A DNA stretch of 18,999 nt from Fibrobacter sp. UBA4309 (GTDB lineage: Bacteria > Fibrobacterota > Fibrobacteria > Fibrobacterales > Fibrobacteraceae), in assembly GCF_002395745.1 (NCBI RefSeq), contig NZ_DGUN01000004.1, positions 1 through 18,999 on the forward strand, given 5' to 3'. This document shows positions 1-7,595 of the stretch, one piece after another. How positions within the stretch are numbered: position 1 is the stretch's first letter; every line of letters starts with the position of its first letter. The position numbers and the translations under genes are program-made. The notes beneath the pieces are model-generated. The model saw only the letters and a program-made list of their open reading frames with translations, did no database searches and was not told where the DNA came from.

Positions 1-2
1 TC

Positions 3-3000
3 AGCTTCAACGTGAAGGGCGGCCGTTGCGATGCCTGCGAAGGCGCTGGCGTGAAAATTGTGGACATGCACATTTTGCCGAGCGTGCAGGTGACTTGCGA
101 AGTTTGCGGCGGCAAGCGCTTTAACGATGCAACCCGCGAAGTGTATTTCAAGGGCAAGAATGTCTCCGAAATTCTCGACATGAGCATTGCCGATGCGGCG
201 GAATTTTTCAAGGACATCCCGAAGATTGCTGAACCGCTGAACTTGCTCGTGGAAGTGGGCCTCGGCTACCTCACTTTGGGCCAGCCTTCGACAACGCTCA
301 GCGGGGGAGAGGCGCAGCGCATTAAAATTGCTTCTGAACTGCGCCGCCCGGGTACGGGAAAGACGCTTTACCTGCTCGACGAACCGACGACGGGCCTGCA
401 CTTTGAAGATATCCGCAAGCTCATGGATTGCTTGAATCGCCTGCGCAGCCTCGGCAACAGCGTCGTGATTATCGAACACAACCTGGACGTGATCAAGTGC
501 GCCGACTGGATTATCGACTTGGGCCCGGATGCGGGTATTCACGGCGGTCGCGTGATTGCGACGGGTACGCCGGAACAGATTGCGAAGAGCAAGAAGTCCG
601 AGACGGGGCGTTACTTGGCGCCGGTGCTTGCGAAAAAGCACGGCGAAAATCGGCATTTTGACCGCACGCTCAAGGGCGGCGAAGACTTGTCGCTGGATAT
701 CGAGGTGCATGGCGCCCGCAAGCATAACCTCAAGAACATTGACGTGACGATTCCGCGCCACAAGCTTACGGTGGTCACCGGCGTTTCGGGTTCCGGCAAG
801 TCGAGCCTTGCGTTCCATACGCTTTTTAGCGAAGGCCAGCGCCGCTTTGTGGAAACCTTGAGCACTTACGCTCGTCGCTTCCTCGGCCGCCCAGATCACG
901 GGAGCATCGATTCCATTTCGGGCTTGGCTCCTGCGATTGCGATTGACCAGAAGAGTGCGAGCAAGAGCCCGCGCAGTACGGTCGCGACCCTCACCGAAAT
1001 CTATGACTACTTCCGCATTTTCTGGGCGAGGGTCGGCACCCCGCATTGCTTGAAATGCGGGAAGCCTGTGTCTTCGTTCAGCGCGGGCGATCTGATGCAA
1101 TATGCCTTCGATCGTGACTTGAACAAGAAAGTCACGGTGCTTGCCCCGTTCGAAATCAAGGATGTGCTGAAGCTATCCAAGATTCTCACGGAAAAGGGCT
1201 ACCGCAAGGTTTACCTCGGCAATAAGCTGGTGGATCTTCCGCTGCCGAAAATCCCGACCCGCGAAAAGCAGTTGTTCGCTGTCGTCGATACGGTGGTGGT
1301 CAAGGAAGAAAACCGCGCCCGCCTGGTGGAAGCCTTTGAACGCGGTTACCGAGACGGCAATGGAATTCTGTATGTGGAAGACGAGAAGGGCGGACGCCTG
1401 GCATGCTCCGAAAAGCCGGGCTGCCCCGATTGCGGCTGGTACATGGATTCGGCATTGAACCCGAAGCACTTCAGTTTCAACACGCACTGGGGTGCCTGCG
1501 AAACTTGCCTTGGCCTCGGTCATGATTACGATGGCCATGTCTGCCCGGACTGCCACGGCGAACGCCTCAAGCCGGAATATCTTGCGGTGCGCATCGGTGG
1601 CAAGAACATCATGGATGTGAACCACATGAGCATCGCCCAGGCTTACGAATGGTTCAGCAACGAGAATTTCAAGCGCGACAACTTCAAGGGCGACAAGAAC
1701 GCCGATGGCAAGATGACGGTCGCCGAACCCTTGCTCCGTGAAATTGTGGGGCGCCTCAACTTCCTCAAGGGCGTGGGCCTCGGCTACATCGGCCTCGACC
1801 GCGCGGGCGACACGCTCTCCGGCGGTGAATCGCAGAGAATCCGCCTCGCAAGCCAGATCGGCAGTGGCCTTGAAGGCGTGCTCTACGTGCTCGATGAACC
1901 CACTGTGGGCTTGCATGAAAGCGATACCGCTATGCTCCTTGATACGCTTTACCGCCTGCGCGATTTGGGTAACACGCTTGTGGTCGTGGAACACGACATG
2001 AAGATGATGCAGGCGGCGGACCATATTATCGATATGGGCCCCGCGGCGGGCGAGTTCGGCGGTGAAGTCGTTGCCGAAGGTTCTCCGGAACAACTTTCCA
2101 AACCTTACGCCTTACAGCAGTTCCCGCGCAGCGAGACGGTCAAGTACCTTACGCACACCATCCCGATGGCGAACGAGATTGCGGCAAGGCCCATCACGGA
2201 TTCTACGGAATTCTACGAGTTCGAAAAACTTAAGCACAACAACTTGAAGAATTTGTCTGTAAAATTCCCGAAGGGCGCGATTAGCGTGGTCTGCGGCGTG
2301 TCGGGTTCGGGCAAGAGTTCCATGGTCATGGACGAAATCTACCCGCGGCTTAAGAAGAAGTTCCAGGCCCGCGGCCGCAAGAAGCAGAGCGGCGAAGTGT
2401 TGCTGGTGGACCAAAGCCCGATTTCAGGGACTCCTCGCAGCACGCCCGCGAGCTTCACGGGCGTACTTGACGACATCCGTAGGCTGTTCGCCAAGTTGCC
2501 GCAGGCCAAGTTGAAAGGCTTCGACTACGGGCGTTTCAGTTACAACTTGGCCCGCGGCCGCTGCGAGGCCTGCGAGGGCCGCGGTGCTGTCGCCATCGAA
2601 ATGCACTTCCTTTCGGACGTGTGGGAAGTCTGCGACGTGTGCGGCGGCAAGCGCTACAACCAGGAAACGCTCACCGTCACTTTCAAGGGCAAGAACATCG
2701 CCGACGTACTCGACATGCGTGTGGCCGAAGCTTGCGAATTCTTCAAGGACCAACCGAAAATTCTCCCGAAGCTGGAATGCCTGCGCGATGTGGGCCTCCC
2801 GTACGTGAAACTCGGCCAGTCCGTCACCACCCTCAGCGGTGGCGAATCCCAGCGCCTCAAGCTGGCGGCGGAACTTGCCAAGCGCCCCGCGACCGAGATG
2901 GTCTACTTGCTCGATGAGCCTACGACTGGCCTTCATCTCAAGGATATCCAGACGCTCTGGAATCAGCTACGCCGCCTTTCGGCCCGCGGCGATACCGTCA

Positions 3001-3116
3001 TCGTCATCGAACACCATCCCGATATCATCCGCCTAGCCGACTGGAAGGTGGAACTCGGGCCCGTCGGTGGCGAAAAGGGCGGATATTTGCTCGAAATGGG
3101 GGCAAACGGGGCATAA
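3..3116 (+). CDS. uvrA: Double-length UvrA excinuclease subunit, 3' part (5' end outside window)
   Basis: UvrA is the DNA-binding ATPase that finds bulky lesions and loads UvrB in nucleotide excision repair. The frame is open to the window edge, and its first residues (SFNVKGGRCDAC) match the middle of a UvrA second ATPase domain. Order seen: the end of one UvrA unit (zinc-module cysteines, LSGGEAQRIKIASEL signature, LLDEPTTGLH Walker B), then from about base 690 a complete second UvrA unit. That unit has Walker A GVSGSGKSS, a UvrB-binding-like region, LSGGESQRIRLASQ, a second Walker A near base 2300, zinc cysteines and LSGGESQRLKLAAEL. The visible 1,037 residues already exceed a normal UvrA (about 940), so the whole protein is probably near 1,800 residues. 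In the second unit only seven residues separate GLG from CPDCHGERLKPE, where standard UvrA carries an insertion domain of roughly 110 residues. No terminator is obvious after the stop. Confidence 0.95.
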   Translation, partial: SFNVKGGRCDACEGAGVKIVDMHILPSVQVTCEVCGGKRFNDATREVYFKGKNVSEILDMSIADAAEFFKDIPKIAEPLNLLVEVGLGYLTLGQPSTTLSGGEAQRIKIASELRRPGTGKTLYLLDEPTTGLHFEDIRKLMDCLNRLRSLGNSVVIIEHNLDVIKCADWIIDLGPDAGIHGGRVIATGTPEQIAKSKKSETGRYLAPVLAKKHGENRHFDRTLKGGEDLSLDIEVHGARKHNLKNIDVTIPRHKLTVVTGVSGSGKSSLAFHTLFSEGQRRFVETLSTYARRFLGRPDHGSIDSISGLAPAIAIDQKSASKSPRSTVATLTEIYDYFRIFWARVGTPHCLKCGKPVSSFSAGDLMQYAFDRDLNKKVTVLAPFEIKDVLKLSKILTEKGYRKVYLGNKLVDLPLPKIPTREKQLFAVVDTVVVKEENRARLVEAFERGYRDGNGILYVEDEKGGRLACSEKPGCPDCGWYMDSALNPKHFSFNTHWGACETCLGLGHDYDGHVCPDCHGERLKPEYLAVRIGGKNIMDVNHMSIAQAYEWFSNENFKRDNFKGDKNADGKMTVAEPLLREIVGRLNFLKGVGLGYIGLDRAGDTLSGGESQRIRLASQIGSGLEGVLYVLDEPTVGLHESDTAMLLDTLYRLRDLGNTLVVVEHDMKMMQAADHIIDMGPAAGEFGGEVVAEGSPEQLSKPYALQQFPRSETVKYLTHTIPMANEIAARPITDSTEFYEFEKLKHNNLKNLSVKFPKGAISVVCGVSGSGKSSMVMDEIYPRLKKKFQARGRKKQSGEVLLVDQSPISGTPRSTPASFTGVLDDIRRLFAKLPQAKLKGFDYGRFSYNLARGRCEACEGRGAVAIEMHFLSDVWEVCDVCGGKRYNQETLTVTFKGKNIADVLDMRVAEACEFFKDQPKILPKLECLRDVGLPYVKLGQSVTTLSGGESQRLKLAAELAKRPATEMVYLLDEPTTGLHLKDIQTLWNQLRRLSARGDTVIVIEHHPDIIRLADWKVELGPVGGEKGGYLLEMGANGA

Positions 3117-3130
3117 ATAGGCTTGAAATC

Positions 3131-3158
3131 TTACAAAAAGACTATCTTTTGTTATAGA
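3131..3158 (+). promoter_or_regulatory. Candidate promoter for the SUMF1-fold gene
   Basis: TTACAA, a 16-base spacer and TATAGA lie in the 70-base gap after uvrA, about 30 bases before the ATG at 3187. A good AGGAG ribosome binding site sits at 3177-3181, six bases before that ATG. A second AT-rich box, TATCTTTT at 3143, is an alternative. Called by eye only. Confidence 0.35.
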
Positions 3159-3186
3159 ATTTTGAGTAAAGAAAACAGGAGCTGTT

Positions 3187-5472
3187 ATGTTCTTAGCCCG
3201 TTTGCTTCCGTTGTTGCTTTTGCTGCCGGCCCTTTCTTTGGCCGATAACGACAAGAATTTCAGGATTCCGTCTAAGCAGTTCAAAGCGGGAACAGTCGTT
3301 GATCCCATTGCCGACATGGCAATTCGTGCGGATCATGGTGCGGCTGTATCGGAAGGTATGACTTTCCCCCTCCAGGAAAACAGGATTTACCTCCGCCACA
3401 AGGTTGGGCCGAAGGAATACCAGTGGGTGTCGGGAAATCTCGTTGTCGAGAATCTCAAGAAATTGCATGCGTTCAGCCTGAAGAAGAACTATCTGAAGGT
3501 TGAGGACGTTGCCGTGATGCGTTTTTACGGATCCAAGAACATGAAGGCCTTCCAGGACGAATCGGACCTGTATTTCGACCGTAACTATATCTATTCTCCG
3601 CGTGTTCCCAAGCTCTATTTCGTCAAGAACGGCCAGTGGCAGGTTTTGAACGAAACGACCCTCCCTGGCGCAGTCAAGTTCTCTACCAGCGAGAAGAATA
3701 TTGAAATTTCCTCGATGAAGAGAACTTATGCCAAAGCACCGAAAATGCTTTTCCCCAAGAGACCGGGCGTGTACGCTTACGTGTTTTCTGCCCCCAATAG
3801 CCTGCCCTATGTAGACGTGGGTGTCGTGGAAGAAGGCTCTGCGCTCGTTTTCAAGCCGAAATTCATCAAGATCGAGAAGGATTTCTCCAAGACTCCGCCG
3901 GTTACGGTTACCCTGGACGAAATTGAAAAGGCCGAAACGCTCGAAAAGACGGAACAGATCCATGACCGTTTTGTCGCGGAACTGGAAAAGGCGACCGAAG
4001 GCATGGACAGCGAAGCTTTCGAAAGCACTTACCCGCAGATGGTCAAGGCGTCTTTCTTGGGTGTAAAAGAAGACAACAAGGACTATGCCGAGTATGTGGT
4101 GCGCTACAACTTGAAAAAAATCGAAGCCAAGAAGATGTGGCGCGAATCGAAGGTGGGCGACGTCAATTACCTGAACAAGGCTCTCCGCAACAAGCTGGAT
4201 AGCCTGGAAGCGCTGCCGTTGCGCGGTACCATGATGCCTACGGCAATCGAACCGATCTTTGTAGAAGTCCCTGTGGATGAATCCGTCGATTCTGCGAAGG
4301 CCGTTTTGGCCAAGAAGGACTCTGCCGCACAGAAGCCTGCGACCAAGAAGGAGATGGGCAAGCTCAAGATGACGTTCGGGACGGATCATTCCCGCGTCGA
4401 TTTCGCCTGGGCCGGTGTGGCTAGCGGACTTCCCGTAGATACGCTCTATTCCTGGATTATCAAGAAGAATCCGGCTCTCAAGATTCGCCTGTTCTTGCGC
4501 AACAACAAACCGGTCTGGATTTACAAGGACGGCGTTGTCAGCGGCCGCCACCACTACCGTTATGACGGTATCGAGTTCCTCGTTGGCGAAGACGTCTACA
4601 CTGGCCAGGGCGAGTTTATTTTGCCGGAGTATATCTACAACGAACCTGAGGTGCAGGAATGGCTTAAGACGAAGGACGTCAAGTCGTCGTCCTCGGAAGC
4701 GGTTGCGTCTTCTTCTTCGACGGCCGCTCCCGCCGATATCAAGATGCCGACTCTTCAGAACCTTGCAACTTCTGCCCGCATCATCCGCGACAAGGATCGC
4801 GGCTCAATCGCCCTCATTGATTCCGGTTCTTTCCGCTATAAGGGACATGTGGTGGAAATGTCTCCGTTCGCCATCATGACGACGGAAATGACGCAGCAGC
4901 TTTTTGAAAAGACCATGAAGACGGTTGACTCCGCAAAGCGCATCGCCGACCGCTCCACGTACAAGCACCCGAACAAGCCGGTCCACAACATTACATGGGA
5001 CGACGCCCGTGCGGTGTGCCAGGTGTTCGGCGGTGACTTGCCGACGGAAGCCCAGTGGGAATTTGCCGCGCTTGCCGATAATGTCGAAGGTGCCATCTGG
5101 GTCAAGGATTCCGTTCCGAGTCCGGGTGCCTATGCCGTGTATCGCGGAAACTCTTACAATCTGGGACCCAAGTTCCCGGATTACGGCCCGCAGCCTGTGG
5201 GTACCAAGAAGGCCAATGCCTGGGGATTGCATGACATGTCCGGAAACGTCGCCGAATGGACACGTGACAGGTACTTCATGTTCTCCTTCATGGTGGAACC
5301 TTCCAATCCGACAGGCGCCATGTTCGGCTCGAACAAGGTCTACAAGGGCGGTTCCTGGAAAGATGGAGAAAAACTTTTGAATGTGACCAACCGCGATGAC
5401 GAAGATCCCCGCTATTGGTCCGAAACAATTGGATTCCGTTGCGTCTATCCGCGCGAACTGATCAAGGAATAA
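3187..5472 (+). CDS. Exported protein with C-terminal SUMF1 (formylglycine-generating-enzyme-like) domain
   Basis: 761 residues. The N-terminus is a clear signal peptide (MFLARLLPLLLLLPALSLA, then DND), so the protein should be periplasmic or secreted. Residues about 22-498 match nothing I recognise and include charged, helix-prone stretches near 240-340. A Ser/Ala-rich linker spans about 500-515. From about 539 to the end the fold is SUMF1/FGE-sulfatase type: TTEMTQQLFE, the PTEAQWEFAA motif, GLHDMSGNVAEWTRD, YKGGSWKDGE and the closing GFRCVYP. The two catalytic cysteines that bona fide formylglycine-generating enzymes carry just after GGS are absent, since GGSWKDGEKLL has none. The domain is therefore probably structural or binding, as in many bacterial SUMF1 proteins. 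GldJ/GldK-like proteins of gliding and type IX systems share this fold, but there is no direct support for that role here. The start follows a good AGGAG site. The next gene begins three bases after the stop. Confidence 0.88.
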   Translation: MFLARLLPLLLLLPALSLADNDKNFRIPSKQFKAGTVVDPIADMAIRADHGAAVSEGMTFPLQENRIYLRHKVGPKEYQWVSGNLVVENLKKLHAFSLKKNYLKVEDVAVMRFYGSKNMKAFQDESDLYFDRNYIYSPRVPKLYFVKNGQWQVLNETTLPGAVKFSTSEKNIEISSMKRTYAKAPKMLFPKRPGVYAYVFSAPNSLPYVDVGVVEEGSALVFKPKFIKIEKDFSKTPPVTVTLDEIEKAETLEKTEQIHDRFVAELEKATEGMDSEAFESTYPQMVKASFLGVKEDNKDYAEYVVRYNLKKIEAKKMWRESKVGDVNYLNKALRNKLDSLEALPLRGTMMPTAIEPIFVEVPVDESVDSAKAVLAKKDSAAQKPATKKEMGKLKMTFGTDHSRVDFAWAGVASGLPVDTLYSWIIKKNPALKIRLFLRNNKPVWIYKDGVVSGRHHYRYDGIEFLVGEDVYTGQGEFILPEYIYNEPEVQEWLKTKDVKSSSSEAVASSSSTAAPADIKMPTLQNLATSARIIRDKDRGSIALIDSGSFRYKGHVVEMSPFAIMTTEMTQQLFEKTMKTVDSAKRIADRSTYKHPNKPVHNITWDDARAVCQVFGGDLPTEAQWEFAALADNVEGAIWVKDSVPSPGAYAVYRGNSYNLGPKFPDYGPQPVGTKKANAWGLHDMSGNVAEWTRDRYFMFSFMVEPSNPTGAMFGSNKVYKGGSWKDGEKLLNVTNRDDEDPRYWSETIGFRCVYPRELIKE

Positions 5473-5475
5473 AAA

Positions 5476-6057
5476 GTGGACATCAGATTTAAGTTCTTCC
5501 AGAGGTTGGTTGCAACCCCTTACTTGCTTGCTTTGCTTGGATTACTTCTCCCGTTGTTTAACGTTTCGTGCGCGGAACGTGTCATTGCCGAACCGACTTT
5601 TTACGAAATCGCGAACGGCATTGATTTGGAACAAACTTTGAAGGAACCCGCCCTCGGTTATGTCAAGAAGATGGAGGCGGGAAACCCCAAGGCTATCGAC
5701 AAGTTCAAGGAGACCATGCCCGATTTTCCGAGGGTCCAGCCGTTCTACGTGCTGTACGGGATAGTCGCCGCCCTGGTACTTGCAGCCTTTTTCGCGCTGA
5801 TTGCGCCCTTCGGCTATTACGCCTCGCTAGGGTCTTTGGCTTTGGGCATGATGTCCATGTTTGCCTTGTGGGCGTTTCTCTCGCAGATGGGGCGCATCTG
5901 TGGCGCGATGGGCATGAACGTGCTCTCGGTGGAGCCTGGTACGGGAATTTATTGCGCCAGTGCGCTAATCCTGATAGGGACCGCGATGAACCTGGCTTGC
6001 ATCGTGCGGCCGATTGTAGACGAAGTACGTGCTAAACGCGCTGCGAAGAAAAAGTAA
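5476..6057 (+). CDS. Small four-helix inner membrane protein, unknown function
   Basis: 193 residues, starting with GTG three bases after the upstream stop; an AAGGA site overlaps the end of the SUMF1-fold gene, so the two are probably cotranscribed and perhaps translationally coupled. Predicted membrane helices lie at about residues 11-31, 89-110, 115-137 and 155-178. A hydrophilic loop of about 57 residues (32-88) separates helices 1 and 2, and the tail is very basic (RAKRAAKKK). A Cys at 32 follows the first helix, but the preceding FNVS does not make a convincing lipobox. I do not recognise the family. Its position suggests it works with, or helps localise, the preceding exported protein; that is inference. 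Confidence 0.8.
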   Translation: MDIRFKFFQRLVATPYLLALLGLLLPLFNVSCAERVIAEPTFYEIANGIDLEQTLKEPALGYVKKMEAGNPKAIDKFKETMPDFPRVQPFYVLYGIVAALVLAAFFALIAPFGYYASLGSLALGMMSMFALWAFLSQMGRICGAMGMNVLSVEPGTGIYCASALILIGTAMNLACIVRPIVDEVRAKRAAKKK

Positions 6058-6060
6058 AAA

Positions 6061-6086
6061 AACTCGCCATAGGGCGAGTTTTTTTA
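6061..6086. terminator. Intrinsic terminator, probably bidirectional
   Basis: AACTCGCC (6061-6068) pairs with GGCGAGTT (6073-6080) around a four-base loop. A T-run follows on the plus strand and an A-run precedes the stem, so it could also end the minus-strand ychF transcript, whose stop lies about 60 bases away. It sits between the convergent 5476 gene and ychF. Confidence 0.9.
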
Positions 6087-6145
6087 TATGTAGCGTGAAA
6101 TGTGTAATGATTAATTCCACACCCCACATTCCACATTGTTAAGCC

Positions 6146-7243
6146 TTACACATTGAACAGGAAGTACATGATGTCGCCGTCCTGGACGACATAGTCCTTG
6201 CCTTCGGTGCGGACAAGGCCTGCTTCCTTGGCGGCGTTCCAGCTGCCGTGTTTCATGAAGTCTTCGAAACTGAGCGTTTCGGCACGGATGAATCCGCGTT
6301 CGAAGTCGGTGTGGATGACGCCGGCGCATTGTGGAGCCTTGTAGCCGGCATTGAACGTCCAGGCGCGGCATTCCTTTTCGCCGGCGGTAAAGAACGTGCG
6401 GAGACCGAGAATCTCGTAACCCTTACGCACGACGGCGTCGAGTCCCGATTCCGTCATGCCGAGTTCCTTCAGGAATTCGGCCTTGTCGGCGGGCTCCATT
6501 GCCGAAAGTTCTTCTTCGATCTTGCCGCTGATCACGATGACTTCGTGGCCGTTCTTGGAAGCGTACTCCTTCAGCTGGTCCACGTAGGCGTTCCCTGTCA
6601 GGATATCGTCTTCCTTGACGTTCGCACAGTAGAAAATGGGCTTGGCGGTAAGCAGGCAGAGGTCCTTGAGGATTGCGGCCATCTCGTCGCTGTCGTTCAT
6701 CACGGTGCGGGCGGCCTTGCCCTCTTCCAGGGTCTTCTTCAGGAGCTCGCAGGCGGCCAGGCGGGCCTTGGCCTCGGCGTTGCCGGTACGGGCACCCTTG
6801 GCTTCGGTGGCGAGGCGCTTCTCGACGGTGTCGATGTCCTTGAGCATCAGTTCCATCTCGATGACTTCCACGTCGCGGACGGGGTCTACGGAACCGCTCA
6901 CGTGCACGATGTTCTCGTCGTCGAAGCAACGGATGACTTCCATGATGGCTTCGCATTCGCGGATATGGGTCAGGAACTGGTTGCCCAGGCCTTCGCCCTG
7001 CGATGCGCCCTTCACGAGGCCCGCGATATCGACGAATTCCGTGACGGCGGGGACGATGGATTTCGGGTTGTATACCTTTACGAGCTCGTCAAGACGGCTG
7101 TCGGGGACGCTCACCATGCCCACGTTGGGCTCAATGGTGCAGAAGGGGTAGTTGGCCGCTTCTGCTCCGGCGTTGGTAATTGCGTTGAAAATGGTGCTTT
7201 TGCCTACGTTCGGCAGGCCGACAATACCGCATTTGAAACCCAT
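6146..7243 (-). CDS. ychF: Redox-regulated ATPase/GTPase YchF (OLA1 family)
   Basis: YchF is a near-universal Obg-related P-loop NTPase that binds ribosomes and prefers ATP; it is cytoplasmic and linked to stress response and translation. The 365-residue product starts MGFKCGIVGLPNVGKS, the classic N-terminus with the P-loop, followed by the DIAGLVKGASQGEGLGNQFL switch region. The base-specificity motif is NVKE rather than NKxD, as expected for the family. The C-terminal TGS-type domain is complete, ending EGKDYVVQDGDIMYFLFNV. The ATG at 7243 was chosen because GGAG lies seven bases upstream and family members begin here; an in-frame TTG at 7267 would add eight residues with no support. Length agrees with E. 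coli YchF (363). It appears monocistronic, with a long leader holding hairpins. Confidence 0.97.
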   Translation of the reverse strand: MGFKCGIVGLPNVGKSTIFNAITNAGAEAANYPFCTIEPNVGMVSVPDSRLDELVKVYNPKSIVPAVTEFVDIAGLVKGASQGEGLGNQFLTHIRECEAIMEVIRCFDDENIVHVSGSVDPVRDVEVIEMELMLKDIDTVEKRLATEAKGARTGNAEAKARLAACELLKKTLEEGKAARTVMNDSDEMAAILKDLCLLTAKPIFYCANVKEDDILTGNAYVDQLKEYASKNGHEVIVISGKIEEELSAMEPADKAEFLKELGMTESGLDAVVRKGYEILGLRTFFTAGEKECRAWTFNAGYKAPQCAGVIHTDFERGFIRAETLSFEDFMKHGSWNAAKEAGLVRTEGKDYVVQDGDIMYFLFNV

Positions 7244-7294
7244 GTTAAATCTCCGTTTATGGCGCAAAAAAGCGTGCGCCCCTGTTTTCGGGCG

Positions 7295-7324
7295 TAAAGT
7301 TAGTTAATTCTGTGGAGGGACAAA
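7295..7324 (-). promoter_or_regulatory. Candidate FCB-type promoter for ychF
   Basis: Read on the minus strand, TTTG (7324-7321), an 18-base spacer and TAACTTTA (7302-7295) resemble the TTTG / TAnnTTTG promoter known from Bacteroidetes, although the spacer is slightly short. It would give a leader of about 45 bases containing a 6-bp hairpin, GGCGCA/TGCGCC (7261-7280), just upstream of the ribosome binding site. Confidence 0.35.
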
Positions 7325-7433
7325 GAGTCCTGCACCGTCTTTTTGACATTTTGTAAACGGTAGTTTTTGGGGTTCCTTCGAAATCGCCCCAAAATAAACA
7401 TAATTTCTAGTTCAAGGGATGTAGGATTGGAAG

Positions 7434-7583
7434 TGTTATAATTGCCGTTTTGGGATTAAGTTCCGCCGACGTTCCAGTGTTAATTGGGGTTTTGGCAACG
7501 ACAGCTGTCGATGGAGTTTTGGGTTGGCATAATTCGACAGCTGCAAGAGCAGCGGAACTAATCCCAAACGGCCACCTTTTTTT
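7434..7583 (+). ncRNA. Possible structured small RNA in the ychF/lipoprotein spacer
   Basis: The spacer between ychF and the lipoprotein gene (7244-7595) has no convincing protein gene. On the plus strand it contains a perfect extended -10 box, TGTTATAAT (7434-7442). Just downstream begins an imperfect inverted repeat whose arms (7444-7466 and 7552-7572) would close a long helix, with a 10-bp inner hairpin, CAGCTGTCGA / TCGACAGCTG (7502-7511, 7534-7543). A run of seven T (7577-7583) follows the second arm after four bases. Promoter, self-closing RNA and T-run together suggest a transcript of about 130 bases, convergent with the lipoprotein gene. It matches no RNA family I can name; 6S RNA has a similar closed rod shape but is longer. 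Alternatives are a non-transcribed palindrome, a decayed mobile element, or a structure in the minus-strand transcript. Confidence 0.35.
7444..7572. repeat. Long imperfect inverted repeat with inner direct and inverted repeats
   Basis: Arm 1 (7444-7466, 23 bases) and arm 2 (7552-7572, 21 bases) are reverse complements over 21 pairs; both single-base bulges fall in arm 1 (an extra T and an extra A). The 85-base interior holds two related segments, TTGGCA-A-CGACAGCTG and TTGGCATAATTCGACAGCTG, whose CAGCTG cores also allow a hairpin. No flanking target duplication is visible. Confidence 0.8.
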
Positions 7584-7595
7584 AGCCAAAAAAAA

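Noticed and set aside
1173..2093. 306-codon minus-strand open frame
   Set aside because: Antisense to conserved UvrA sequence; no family resemblance.
3193..4554. 453-codon minus-strand open frame
   Set aside because: Fully antisense to the SUMF1-fold gene, which has a signal peptide, good ribosome binding site and recognised domain; a shadow frame in GC-skewed codons.
6114..6140. Short CCACA-rich direct repeat after the terminator
   Set aside because: Two imperfect copies only; no sign of function.
6248..7297. 349-codon plus-strand open frame
   Set aside because: Antisense to ychF, whose identity is certain.
7365..7394. TTTTGGGG/CCCCAAAA hairpin as a terminator
   Set aside because: No T-run follows the stem in either direction beyond the stem itself, and the loop is 14 bases.
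7444..7572. Integron attC-like recombination site
   Set aside because: Length and one-sided bulges look similar, but the RYYYAAC/GTTRRRY boxes are absent and there is no integrase in the window.
7407..7589. 60-codon minus-strand frame with TTG start in the ychF/lipoprotein spacer (Ala/Thr/Pro-rich)
   Set aside because: No ribosome binding site, a TTG start, and its apparent protein repeats come directly from the DNA inverted and direct repeats.
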